A DNA stretch of 9,047 nucleotides from Fidelibacterota bacterium (lineage in GTDB: Bacteria; Fidelibacterota; Marinisomatia; Marinisomatales; UBA1611). The translations under genes and the position numbers were made by a program. Shown here piece after piece: positions 1 through 7,475 of this stretch (its first letter is position 1; each line of letters starts with the position of its first letter). The stretch is taken from contig PBCV01000033.1 of the NCBI GenBank assembly GCA_002717915.1, positions 1 to 9,047 on the forward strand. Direction: 5' to 3'. The notes below the pieces were generated by a model. That model was not told where the DNA came from. It saw only the letters and a program-made list of their open reading frames with translations, and ran no database searches.

Positions 1-1122
1 GGCAGACAGGGCTACAACATCCCTGGGAGATGCCTTCCCCTGATTAATCTTTCCAAGGACCCGTTGAATATCCGATGTATGGGATAAAGAGTTTTGAATT
101 GATTTAAGTACCCGAAGATGTTCAGTGAATGCCTCTACCATGTTGAGACGGGAATTCAATTTTCTAAGATCTGTTAATGGATGAAATAGCCACCGTCTCA
201 AAAGCCGGCCTCCGCCGGCAGTGTGTGTACTGTCAATGCAATCCACCAACGTTCCATGGGTCCCCTGGGACGAAAGGGATTGAAATACTTCCAGGTTTTT
301 TATTGTAAACCCGTCCAATCCCATAAAACCATCTTGGATCACAGGTGAGAGTTTTGATACATGATCTAGAGAAGATCCTAAATTTGACTTAATATGATTC
401 ATGAGAGCCCCGGCTGCACAAATGCCCGATGACAATTCATCACACCCAAAACCCTTCAGTGATTTCACTCCAAAATGCCCGATCAGTTCTCTATAGGCCG
501 TGTCGTGATCATAAATCCATTCATCAATATGGGTTATAAATGGCTGAAATTCGAGATACCAGTCTGACGTAGAATACACAACACCATTTGCTAGAATGAT
601 CTCTTGGGGAAAAAATTTTAATATAGAATTTTTTAACTGGGTGATTTTGCATTCTCCTAGATGGAATTCTCCAGTGGATGAATCCAAAAAAGCAAAACCG
701 GCGTGATCTTTCTGACTGTGGATAGAGCCAATATAACGGTTAGATTTATTGTTTAACGTTTGATCGCTTGTAAGCGTTCCCGGGGTGACGACTTCGATAA
801 CATCACGTTTCACAATACCTTTCGCCAGTTTTGGATCTTCAACCTGTTCGCAAATAGCAACACGATGACCTGCTTTGACCAGTTTCGATAAATACGTATC
901 CAAAGCATGGTAGGGGAATCCAGCTAAATCTACATCAGCAGCCTTACCATTAGCACGTTTGGTTAAAACAATACCCAGTATTTTGGATGTAATGATTGCA
1001 TCTTCTAAAAAGGTTTCATAGAAATCACCCATGCGAAATAAAACGAGCGCATCCTTATACTTAGATTTGATTTCCAGGAATTGTTTCATAACGGGCGTAT
1101 TAGCCACCACTGTTTTACCCAT
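1..1122 (-). CDS. mutS: DNA mismatch repair protein MutS, N-terminal part (runs off the window)
   Basis: MutS binds base mismatches and small loops in DNA and starts methyl- or nick-directed repair with MutL. The 374 codons present read without interruption to the window edge. They cover the mismatch-recognition domain (about residues 1-115), the connector domain and the start of the lever/core domain; the ATPase half is outside. Seen directly: 'FRMGDFYE' at residues 29-36, with the mismatch-stacking Phe34-x-Glu36 pair (Phe36/Glu38 in E. coli), then 'RVAICEQ' and 'GGGRLLRRW', all MutS hallmarks. The ATG at 1122 is preceded by AGGAG with a 9-nt spacer. The start lies inside the end of selB, giving an 8-nt overlap (ATGGGTAA), so translation is probably coupled to selB. 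Family assignment is secure. Whether the C-terminal half is intact cannot be seen. Confidence 0.97.
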   Translation of the reverse strand, partial: MGKTVVANTPVMKQFLEIKSKYKDALVLFRMGDFYETFLEDAIITSKILGIVLTKRANGKAADVDLAGFPYHALDTYLSKLVKAGHRVAICEQVEDPKLAKGIVKRDVIEVVTPGTLTSDQTLNNKSNRYIGSIHSQKDHAGFAFLDSSTGEFHLGECKITQLKNSILKFFPQEIILANGVVYSTSDWYLEFQPFITHIDEWIYDHDTAYRELIGHFGVKSLKGFGCDELSSGICAAGALMNHIKSNLGSSLDHVSKLSPVIQDGFMGLDGFTIKNLEVFQSLSSQGTHGTLVDCIDSTHTAGGGRLLRRWLFHPLTDLRKLNSRLNMVEAFTEHLRVLKSIQNSLSHTSDIQRVLGKINQGKASPRDVVALSA

Positions 1123-2989
1123 TCAATGCATCTCCTATGATGCGAATATTTTCTTGTCTTACTGTAAATTGATTCTTGTCTAAATATTCGAGGAGGGGGA
1201 TTGCTGTCTTACGGGACAGGCCGGTCAAATTTTTAAAATCTGCAACAGTTAAGGTATGATTTGTTTTAAAAAATTCACGGATATCGTGAAGTAATGACTC
1301 AAGATTGGTGTGGTGCAAATAGAAATTGCTGCCCAGGCCCTGAACCTTTTCCTGTTCCATAAGTATATGGATAAGATCCCTTACCCGTTTAGGATTATTC
1401 CCGCATAGTTCTGTGATTTCCCTGAATAAAATAGGTTCAATTCCAGATTGGTTCATGATTGTTTCTACCCTTGATAACTCATCCAGGTCTTTTTGAGAAA
1501 ACTCGGGTGTATATCCAGATAGTGCATATCCCCCTTTTTCTTCTTCAAGAATTCCAGCCTTCAGCATTTTTTTCACCATGATTTCAAACCAGGCTTCCGA
1601 CCACTTTAGAAAAGTCTTGATCGCATCAGCGGTTATAACAGGCCTGAAGGGGTTTTTCGCGTAGGATTGATTAAAAAATATTTGTAATTCATCCTGCGCC
1701 TTTTCTTCCCCTTTTTTTGAAAACAGAAATCCTTTACTGGATTTAAATATCTCAAGTTCATCCTGCCATTCATCAATTTGCTCACTGGAATTAAAGAATA
1801 ACGATTTCCATCTCCCAGTTAAATTAGGCGTTTTCCATTGGTGACTAACCAGATAGCCAAAGCGCTCTTTTGGGTCAACAGGCATTGTACGGGCCAGTTC
1901 CCGCATTGCAGACCATGTGCCGCCAGGGTTGGGATCCAGTACAATTCCACCTGCAATGGTTTCCATTGGAGAATAAGACCGAATAACAAACCGGTCATCC
2001 ATGGCAACAGCGATGGACGATTCAAGGTCCAAAATAAGATTTCCCGAATGTCCTTTTTCCAGTTTTTTTGACCCGCAGGTTGTTACCCTGCCCAGAACTT
2101 CAGATGTTCCAAAATGGAACCTCAACCGCTGTTTATTTTTTACGATCCAGTCTGTTGACTGTATCATAGTAAGATGGGCGATGATACGTCTGGTTGGTTG
2201 CAAAGAATGGGGTGTACACAATACAGTTCCTCTCTGTAATTCAGATTGCTTTGTATGTGCAAGATTAAGAGCAGCCCTATCCCCTGATTGGACCGTTCTG
2301 GCAGAACCGCCGTGGGATTGCAACCCTCTTATTTTCACCCTTGACTGGGAGGGTAGAATTTCGATTTCATCTCCGGGTTTTATTGATCCGTTGAGAACTG
2401 TGCCGGTCACCACCGTCCCGAATCCGGTTTTAGTAAAAACACGATCCACATTCATCCGGAAATTTTCTGAGATAAAATTAAACTTTTGATCAACCGCCAA
2501 TGAAAGAATATCTGATTTTAAGGACTCAACTCCATCGCCCGTCAAATTATTGATCCGGGTTAGGGATAACGAATCGAAACCCCTGTCTTCCAATAATTCC
2601 TGAATATCCAATTCGACTAAATCAATCCAATCCGAGTCTTGTACAAGGTCAGTTTTGGTCAGTGCCACCCATCCCCTATTCACGCCAAGAAGGGTTAAGA
2701 TATCCAGGTGCTCCCTCGTCTGGGGCATCACTCCGTCATCCGCAGCAACCACTAATAATCCGTAATGTATATTTGCAGCCCCTGCTGCCATATTACGGAT
2801 AAATTTTTCATGCCCAGGAACATCAATCAGTGTAATGGATTCATTGAGATATGCAAAACCAAGATCGATGGTCATTCCCCGTTCTTTTTCTTCCAGTAAA
2901 CGGTCTGTGTCTGTTCCAGTTAATGCCTTGACCAGCGATGTTTTCCCATGGTCAATATGACCTGCCGTTCCAACCACAACCTGTGGCAT
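1115..2989 (-). CDS. selB: Selenocysteine-specific translation elongation factor SelB
   Basis: SelB is a GTPase that carries Sec-tRNA(Sec) to the ribosome at UGA codons marked by a SECIS hairpin; it replaces EF-Tu for this tRNA. The 624-residue length is typical. Seen directly: P-loop GHIDHGKT at residues 10-17, switch I Thr in 'RGMTID' (Thr40), DVPGH at 56-60 and TKTD at 111-114. The EF-Tu-like beta-barrel domain 2 follows ('[17 protein letters not shown]', near residue 185). The C-terminal half is the winged-helix SECIS-binding region, ending with '[17 protein letters not shown]', a typical last SelB winged helix. The start ATG is 1 nt after the selA stop, with AGGTG four nt upstream, so the two genes are almost certainly cotranslated. 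The 3' end overlaps mutS by 8 nt. No frameshift or missing GTPase motif is visible. Confidence 0.98.
   Translation of the reverse strand: MPQVVVGTAGHIDHGKTSLVKALTGTDTDRLLEEKERGMTIDLGFAYLNESITLIDVPGHEKFIRNMAAGAANIHYGLLVVAADDGVMPQTREHLDILTLLGVNRGWVALTKTDLVQDSDWIDLVELDIQELLEDRGFDSLSLTRINNLTGDGVESLKSDILSLAVDQKFNFISENFRMNVDRVFTKTGFGTVVTGTVLNGSIKPGDEIEILPSQSRVKIRGLQSHGGSARTVQSGDRAALNLAHTKQSELQRGTVLCTPHSLQPTRRIIAHLTMIQSTDWIVKNKQRLRFHFGTSEVLGRVTTCGSKKLEKGHSGNLILDLESSIAVAMDDRFVIRSYSPMETIAGGIVLDPNPGGTWSAMRELARTMPVDPKERFGYLVSHQWKTPNLTGRWKSLFFNSSEQIDEWQDELEIFKSSKGFLFSKKGEEKAQDELQIFFNQSYAKNPFRPVITADAIKTFLKWSEAWFEIMVKKMLKAGILEEEKGGYALSGYTPEFSQKDLDELSRVETIMNQSGIEPILFREITELCGNNPKRVRDLIHILMEQEKVQGLGSNFYLHHTNLESLLHDIREFFKTNHTLTVADFKNLTGLSRKTAIPLLEYLDKNQFTVRQENIRIIGDALNG
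1131..1136 (-). promoter_or_regulatory. Shine-Dalgarno site of mutS inside selB
   Basis: AGGAGA on the minus strand lies 9 nt upstream of the mutS ATG and within the last codons of selB. It supports the start at 1122, because another ATG right after it (ATGCATTGA) closes after two codons. Confidence 0.7.
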
Positions 2990-2990
2990 C

Positions 2991-4358
2991 TTACACCTGG
3001 TCTATGGCCTTGGCTAATCGATTAATTTGGCCGGGAAGTACCGCTTTTAAATCAATATAAAATGTATGTCCTGACGTATAGCCTACCACGGGAATGGAGC
3101 CGCAACGGAACCCTCCAGCCAATTCAGTTATTTTCATCGACTTAGGTTTAAAAGAGAGTGCCATACTTTCTATTTTATCTTCTGGAAGCGATCCACTCCC
3201 TGCTTCTACCTCTGATTCAACAAGTTTTATGCCCAGATCCTTAATCTTTTTCCTTTTCTGAAAATCCAAGATCCTCTGTCCGCGGTTTTTTAGAATTCTC
3301 CTAGATGTCGTAAGCATACTTAAAGATAAATTATCTTTTGTAAAAGAATCTGACCGGTAAGACCTGAGCGTCTCTTCTAATAAGCCAATTGTGATTTTAT
3401 CGCAGCGGAGAACACGGTAAAGAGGATTATTCTGCAATGTGTTGACCCATTTCTTTTTACCGATAATTAAACCAGACTGAGGACCACCAATGAGTTTATC
3501 TCCTGAAAAGGTGAGCAAATCGGGATTATTTTCCATGATTGTTTTTACCGGTATTTCATCCGCCAGGTTTAACGAGTTCATATCCAGTAAAGCACCGCTT
3601 CCCCAATCCACCATAACAGGGATCTTATGTTTTTTACCCAGGGCAACTAATTCGGATATCGGTACAGACCTTGTAAACCCTCTGACAACATAGTTACTGG
3701 TGTGCACCCATAGGATCAGTTTCGTTTTGTTAGAAATGGCATTACCATAATCCTTACTATGTGTTCTGTTCGTTGTACCCACCTCTTTAAGGATTGCACC
3801 ACTTTTTTCTATGATATCCGGGATTCTGAATGAACCGCCGATCTCAACCAATTGCCCCCGGGAGACAATGACCTCACCCCCCTGGGCAATTTCATTAATT
3901 GCAAGCATCACAGCGGCTGCATTGTTATTCACTACCAGTGCAGATTCACTTCCGCATAGGGCACTTAAATGATCCCGGATATGGTCCTGTCGGTCGCCTC
4001 GCTTTCCTGTTTGCAGATCAAATTCCAGGTTCACATACCCTTCCAAACGGTCGGCTATACCCTTCAAAGCACGACCGTTAAAAGGCGCCCGGCCAAATCC
4101 CGTATGTAAAACGATTCCGGTTCCATTGATAATGTTCACCAGCTGGGGAGCAGATTCAATCAAGACCCGGTCTATGATGTATACAAGTAGCTCTTGGGGA
4201 GATTTTGAAATTTCCCCTTCTTTAATCTCTCCTCGGATCTTGTCTAATTCCTTATTGATTATAAATTTTAAATAATTATTATGAAGGGATATATCATCTT
4301 TTATTTCAAGTAAAACTTGATGAACTGAAGGCAGGTCTTTTAAGGATGTTTTCTTCAT
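2991..4358 (-). CDS. selA: L-seryl-tRNA(Sec) selenium transferase SelA
   Basis: SelA is a PLP enzyme, a homodecamer in characterised bacteria. It converts Ser-tRNA(Sec) to Sec-tRNA(Sec) using selenophosphate from SelD. The protein has 455 residues, close to the usual length of about 460. Seen directly: the N-terminal 'LPSVHQVL' segment, 'IINGTGIVLHTGFGRAP' (residues 76-92), 'VVNNNAAAVML' (142-152) and 'SGDKLIGGPQSG' (285-296). Lys288 in the last motif corresponds to the PLP-binding Lys295 of the E. coli enzyme. The start ATG at 4358 is the only usable one: an in-frame TAG lies six codons upstream. Its ribosome-binding site is poor (AAGG only 2 nt away), so it may depend on ribosomes ending at the transporter gene 35 nt upstream. 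selB follows after 1 nt. Finding selA and selB together implies that the organism decodes UGA as selenocysteine. Confidence 0.98.
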   Translation of the reverse strand: MKKTSLKDLPSVHQVLLEIKDDISLHNNYLKFIINKELDKIRGEIKEGEISKSPQELLVYIIDRVLIESAPQLVNIINGTGIVLHTGFGRAPFNGRALKGIADRLEGYVNLEFDLQTGKRGDRQDHIRDHLSALCGSESALVVNNNAAAVMLAINEIAQGGEVIVSRGQLVEIGGSFRIPDIIEKSGAILKEVGTTNRTHSKDYGNAISNKTKLILWVHTSNYVVRGFTRSVPISELVALGKKHKIPVMVDWGSGALLDMNSLNLADEIPVKTIMENNPDLLTFSGDKLIGGPQSGLIIGKKKWVNTLQNNPLYRVLRCDKITIGLLEETLRSYRSDSFTKDNLSLSMLTTSRRILKNRGQRILDFQKRKKIKDLGIKLVESEVEAGSGSLPEDKIESMALSFKPKSMKITELAGGFRCGSIPVVGYTSGHTFYIDLKAVLPGQINRLAKAIDQV

Positions 4359-4393
4359 AGCCTTATTAAACTTCTAACCACTCAGCTTTTAGT

Positions 4394-5566
4394 TCAAGCA
4401 GTTTGATTCTTCAGGCGATGAAGTAAAATCCATCCTGCCACAACACCCGGCAATAAACTGGCCGCCATTACAGGGAATACCATTTCGATTGCATAGTGTT
4501 CTGTAATCCAACCACCCACGGCTGGGGCTGTTCCGCCAATGCCAAAACTTAAGAAAAAGGAGATACCGTAGCCGATTCCACGATGGGAACTGGGTGTCAG
4601 ATCAGCCAGAAGCGCATTGGAAACAGGCTGATTTAAAAAATAAACAATGCCCAGGGCAATACTTGAGAAGAATAATAACCACCCATCTGTATATCCCATG
4701 AACGCCATAAAGGGAATATTTAAAATAATAATGATCCACAATAAATGTGCTCTGTTATACTTATCCCCAAGAATCCCTCCTAACGTCTGCCCTGCTATGC
4801 CGCTGAGAAAAACCAGCGTTGTAAAAAATCCCGCCTTCAATGTCTCAGGGAACAATTTAAAAATTCCCTCGTTCTGCATCCCGAAAAGACTTGGCATGTA
4901 CGTTGTAAATCCACCAAATGAGAATCCCAGTGTAATCGCCATAATATAATAAAGAATAATTGAAGGTTTATCAGCGGTGGTTAAAGATTGAACATCCTGT
5001 ATGTCCTTTGGCTGATCCTGCTTATGAATGAACAAAAAGGTAATTAAAGCGAGTACACCCTGCAACATAACCCAGATGAGGTATGAGATTTGCCATGATC
5101 CAAATTCTGCCGCTAAACCCGCCAATAGGGGCCCTAGTGCTAATCCGGTTGAGCCTGCGATTCCATGGATAGCCAAACCCCTGCTTAAACGAATGAGCTG
5201 TCGGGACAAAATTGTGAGACCCGCTGGATGGTAAATACTTGACGAAAGTCCCAAAATTCCCAGCCCTATAGTCATCTGAACTGGGCCACTGGCTAGAACA
5301 ATCAATAGTCCTCCAATGGCTGAGCCAACCTGGTAAATGAGAAGGAGCGTTTTTCCACCCAATTTTCCTTCAAGAAATCCTGCAGGAATGGCCCCGAGTC
5401 CAAACATGAATGCACCTACTGTAGCCATGATACCCAGGGTATCCATGCCCAGACAAAATTCCTCTTGAAATAATAATAACAGTGTGGGAAAAACCATCAT
5501 TTGAGCATGGACTGCCAAATGTGAAAAGGCAGTTACCGCTAGAATGATATTATTTTCTTTATGCAT
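4394..5566 (-). CDS. Major facilitator superfamily transporter, fosmidomycin-resistance (FsmR)-like
   Basis: This is a 390-residue inner-membrane transporter with about 12 hydrophobic segments and a polar central loop near residues 182-200, the normal 6+6 MFS layout. Seen directly: two degenerate copies of the MFS loop 2-3 / 8-9 motif ('GFLEGKLGGK' at 63-72 and 'GGILGDKYNR' at 263-272), 'YHPAG' at 112-116, and 'IHGIAGSTGLALGPLLAG' at 133-150. The YHPAG and G..G.A.GP pattern recalls the FsmR efflux branch, so drug or metabolite export is a reasonable guess; the substrate cannot be read from sequence. The gene lies directly before selA with a 35-nt gap, so it is probably cotranscribed with selA-selB-mutS. 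A link to selenium is possible but unproven. The ATG at 5566 follows the rplS terminator by 4 nt, and its only SD-like sequence (AGGGG) is part of that hairpin. The gene ends in TGA, which is followed by another in-frame TGA three codons later. Confidence 0.88.
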   Translation of the reverse strand: MHKENNIILAVTAFSHLAVHAQMMVFPTLLLLFQEEFCLGMDTLGIMATVGAFMFGLGAIPAGFLEGKLGGKTLLLIYQVGSAIGGLLIVLASGPVQMTIGLGILGLSSSIYHPAGLTILSRQLIRLSRGLAIHGIAGSTGLALGPLLAGLAAEFGSWQISYLIWVMLQGVLALITFLFIHKQDQPKDIQDVQSLTTADKPSIILYYIMAITLGFSFGGFTTYMPSLFGMQNEGIFKLFPETLKAGFFTTLVFLSGIAGQTLGGILGDKYNRAHLLWIIIILNIPFMAFMGYTDGWLLFFSSIALGIVYFLNQPVSNALLADLTPSSHRGIGYGISFFLSFGIGGTAPAVGGWITEHYAIEMVFPVMAASLLPGVVAGWILLHRLKNQTA

Positions 5567-5570
5567 AATT

Positions 5571-5611
5571 AAAAAGCCCCTACTGTAAAGGTGTATTTAC
5601 AGAGGGGCTTT
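5571..5611 (-). terminator. Rho-independent terminator after rplS
   Basis: The outer stem pairs 5603-5611 with 5573-5581 (AAAGCCCCT with AGGGGCTTT, 9 bp, perfect). The inner stem pairs 5596-5602 with 5583-5589 (CTGTAAA with TTTACAG, 7 bp). The arms are separated by one bulged base at 5582 and a 6-nt loop. On the minus strand the stem runs into TTTTT (5575-5571) then AATT. It begins 19 nt beyond the rplS stop, the expected place for the end of the ffh-rplS operon. On the plus strand only a broken T-run follows, so it is mainly a minus-strand terminator. Confidence 0.9.
5577..5581 (-). promoter_or_regulatory. SD-like AGGGG of the MFS gene, buried in the terminator stem
   Basis: AGGGG lies 10 nt upstream of the transporter ATG and is the only purine-rich site there. 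These bases belong to the 3' arm of the upstream hairpin, so a folded transcript would hide the site. Its use in translation is inferred. Confidence 0.45.
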
Positions 5612-5630
5612 AATATTTACCGGTTTTGTT

Positions 5631-5978
5631 TTATCGTTTTTCTTCGATCCGTGCAGCCTTGGATCCAGTCACATTTCTCAGGTAGTTCAGTTTTGCTCTG
5701 CGAACTTTACCACGGCGTTTTACATCGATAGATGCAATCATAGGTGAGTGCAGAGGAAAAATACGTTCCACGCCAACACCATTCGTAACCTTTCGAACTG
5801 TAAATGAAGCATCCAGGCTTTTTCTGCCATGACGAGAGACCACAACACCTTCATAGCGTTGAACCCGTTCCTTATTGCCCTCACGAACCTTTACATCCAC
5901 AGCGACCGTATCACCCGAATCAAATTCTGGAATATCAGACTTTAAAAATTCTTTTGTTGCTTCCTGAAGCTTATTCAT
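5631..5978 (-). CDS. rplS: 50S ribosomal protein L19
   Basis: L19 sits at the 30S-50S interface of the ribosome and contributes to an intersubunit bridge. The 115-residue length is standard. Seen directly: '[20 protein letters not shown]' (residues 19-38), then 'VQRYEGVVV', '[21 protein letters not shown]', and the basic C-terminal '[15 protein letters not shown]' and 'KAARIEE', all L19 signatures. The ATG at 5978 has GGAG seven nt upstream and overlaps the trmD end by 8 nt (ATGAATAA), so the two are translationally coupled. It is the last gene of the cluster; a strong terminator begins 19 nt after its TAA. Confidence 0.98.
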   Translation of the reverse strand: MNKLQEATKEFLKSDIPEFDSGDTVAVDVKVREGNKERVQRYEGVVVSRHGRKSLDASFTVRKVTNGVGVERIFPLHSPMIASIDVKRRGKVRRAKLNYLRNVTGSKAARIEEKR

Positions 5979-6696
5979 TGTTTTTCTCCGATTCTTTCAT
6001 TTTAGTATATTTTCCCCAGAGATCCGGTCTTTTATCTTTGGTCCGTCTCTCTCTTTGATCCTGCCTCCAGGATTCAATTTTTTCGTGATGCCCACCAAGC
6101 AGTATTTCTGGGACAGGCATTTCTTCAACCATTCGAGGCTGTGTATAATGAGGATGATCCAAAAGGCCTTGCGTAAACGTATCTGACAAGGCAGAATCCA
6201 GCGTGTTCAAGGTCCCGGGTACAAGCCGAACAATACTGTCCAGCATGACCATCGCTGGTATTTCTCCACTGGTCATGACAAAATCGCCGATTGAATATTC
6301 ATTTGTTACATATTTTTCAATCACTCGCTCATCTATTCCTTTGTAATGCCCGCAAATCATAATTATCTTTTTCTGCTGACTCATGTCTTCAGCAGACTTT
6401 TGGTCCCAGGTTTTACCCTGGGGCGAAGGATAAACCACTCGAATATCATCAGCACCGCCGACCAAATCTGTTGCTTGGTCCAAGGCTTTAAACAGCGGTT
6501 CAGCCATCATCACCATCCCACTTCCACCGCCAAAAGGAGTATCATCGATCTGCCTGTAATTGCCGATTCCAAATTCCCTGAGGTTAACCGTGTGCAATTC
6601 AACCGCACGTTTCTCCACGGCCTTTCTAAGCATGCTGTTTTGAATCAAGGTGTCAATAACATCCGGGACCGGTGTTATGACAGCAATCTGTATCAA
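5971..6696 (-). CDS. trmD: tRNA (guanine37-N1)-methyltransferase TrmD
   Basis: TrmD transfers a methyl group from S-adenosylmethionine to N1 of G37 next to the anticodon, preventing +1 frameshifting. The 241-residue length is normal. Seen directly: 'FGGGSGMVM' (residues 55-63); the trefoil-knot SAM loops 'YPSPQGK' (89-95), '[10 protein letters not shown]' (116-125) and '[20 protein letters not shown]' (134-153); and '[11 protein letters not shown]' (177-187), where Asp180 matches the catalytic Asp169 of E. coli. Translation begins at TTG (6696), which overlaps the rimM TGA by 4 nt (TTGA). The N-terminus '[12 protein letters not shown]' aligns with the family's usual beginning and no ATG or GTG is near, so TTG is well supported. 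The SD is weak, which suggests coupling to rimM. Confidence 0.98.
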   Translation of the reverse strand: MIQIAVITPVPDVIDTLIQNSMLRKAVEKRAVELHTVNLREFGIGNYRQIDDTPFGGGSGMVMMAEPLFKALDQATDLVGGADDIRVVYPSPQGKTWDQKSAEDMSQQKKIIMICGHYKGIDERVIEKYVTNEYSIGDFVMTSGEIPAMVMLDSIVRLVPGTLNTLDSALSDTFTQGLLDHPHYTQPRMVEEMPVPEILLGGHHEKIESWRQDQRERRTKDKRPDLWGKYTKMKESEKNNE

Positions 6697-7196
6697 TCCA
6701 GCAAACCGTCCATAGGTACAATCATAATAATACCCTGATCGTGATCCACACCTTTAACTACCTCGGGAATGATTGGAATCAAATATTCATCATTTCCGTT
6801 TTTAACAACATAAACATCACTGCTGGGAAGCCACATAACATCTTTCAGGATTCCAACTACACTGCCTGAATCCGTTATAACTTCATACCCCAGCAGGTGT
6901 TTACTGATCATGATGATCCGGTCATTAATCCCTGCTTCAATAAAAATGGTTTGACCCACTATTTTTTCTGCTTCATTAACCGTGTCAACCCCATGAAACT
7001 TAAACCGTCGTTTCTTTCCCATGCCTGAAATAAGTTCTAGACTAACATCTTCAGAATGATCCGGTGAATATCCCAGCATTAGTCTTTTTTCTTCGATGTA
7101 TTCATCAAAATATCGTGACAGTGGGCGCAACCGTACATCGCCTTGAAATCCAGATGTTGTCGTTATGGTCGCAATGGGATGTAAACGGTTTTTCAT
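6693..7196 (-). CDS. rimM: Ribosome maturation factor RimM
   Basis: RimM binds S19 and assists maturation of the 30S head, including 16S rRNA 3' domain processing. At 167 residues it is near the usual length. The N-terminal RimM barrel (about residues 5-90) carries 'GFQGDVRLRPLS', in which the usual His-Gly of the family ('HGlkGevr') reads Ser-Gly. The C-terminal PRC-barrel (about 98-167) shows 'LLGYEVITDSGSVVGILKDV', then 'DVYVV' and 'EYLIPIIPEVVKGVD', which is typical. The ATG at 7196 follows the khpA stop with no gap (TAAATG). No strong SD is seen, so translation is probably coupled to khpA. Position between khpA and trmD is the conserved order of this cluster and strengthens the call. Confidence 0.94.
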   Translation of the reverse strand: MKNRLHPIATITTTSGFQGDVRLRPLSRYFDEYIEEKRLMLGYSPDHSEDVSLELISGMGKKRRFKFHGVDTVNEAEKIVGQTIFIEAGINDRIIMISKHLLGYEVITDSGSVVGILKDVMWLPSSDVYVVKNGNDEYLIPIIPEVVKGVDHDQGIIMIVPMDGLLD

Positions 7197-7430
7197 TTAG
7201 TCAATAACGTCCAGCCTTGCTCGTTTTCCGCCTTCTTTTGCATTAATGGCAAAAACAAGCGTTCGTAATGCGGAAATATTCCGTCCTTGTTTCCCGATCA
7301 CTTTGCCATAATCACCTTCACCCACTGTTAACTCATAGATAAGCCGTTGCTCCGTTTCAACAACATCAACGTTCACTTCATCCGGTTTGTCAACCAGGAG
7401 TTTTATTGCCTGTTCAATGAACTCTAACAT
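7197..7430 (-). CDS. khpA: KH-domain RNA-binding protein KhpA (YlqC family)
   Basis: This small protein is one type-II KH domain. Family members bind RNA and, in Gram-positive bacteria, partner with KhpB in cell-division and sRNA-related roles; its role in this lineage is unknown. The GxxG loop is seen in 'GKVIGKQGRN' (residues 42-51 counted from this start), preceded by 'LLVDKPDEVNVD' and followed by 'AKEGGKRARLDV', which closely follows the family. I place the start at the ATG at 7430 (77 residues), not the ATG at 7442 (81 residues). GGAGG sits 5 nt before the 7430 ATG, overlaps the earlier ATG, and no SD precedes that one; the MLEFIEQAIK beginning also fits family N-termini. The stop abuts the rimM ATG. 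It lies between rpsP and rimM, as in many bacteria. Confidence 0.94.
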   Translation of the reverse strand: MLEFIEQAIKLLVDKPDEVNVDVVETEQRLIYELTVGEGDYGKVIGKQGRNISALRTLVFAINAKEGGKRARLDVID

Positions 7431-7435
7431 AGCGT

Positions 7436-7440
7436 CCTCC
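7436..7440 (-). promoter_or_regulatory. Shine-Dalgarno site that fixes the khpA start
   Basis: A perfect GGAGG lies five nt upstream of the ATG at 7430. It falls inside the codons that an upstream start at 7442 would translate, which argues for the shorter protein. Confidence 0.75.
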
Positions 7441-7475
7441 ATGTTTCTAACTGACTAATAAATAGGGCTTAATTC

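Noticed and set aside
2001..2489. Plus-strand open frame of 162 codons
   Set aside because: It lies entirely opposite selB, which has clear GTPase and winged-helix motifs. The antisense product resembles no family I know.
4359..4393. A tRNA-Sec gene or regulatory RNA in the gap before selA
   Set aside because: The gap is only 35 nt, too short for a tRNA, and holds only a very weak potential hairpin.
4382..4396. The TGA ending the MFS gene read as selenocysteine, given selA/selB next door
   Set aside because: Reading through adds only ACT AAA AGC before another TGA, and no convincing SECIS-like hairpin follows.
4647..4949. Plus-strand open frame of 100 codons
   Set aside because: It is antisense to a well-supported MFS gene and shows no coding features of its own.
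5567..5660. A promoter for the MFS-selA-selB-mutS unit
   Set aside because: AT-rich bits such as TAAATATTAA are present, but I see no convincing -35/-10 pair or Bacteroidetes-type TTTG/TAnnTTTG pair at proper spacing.
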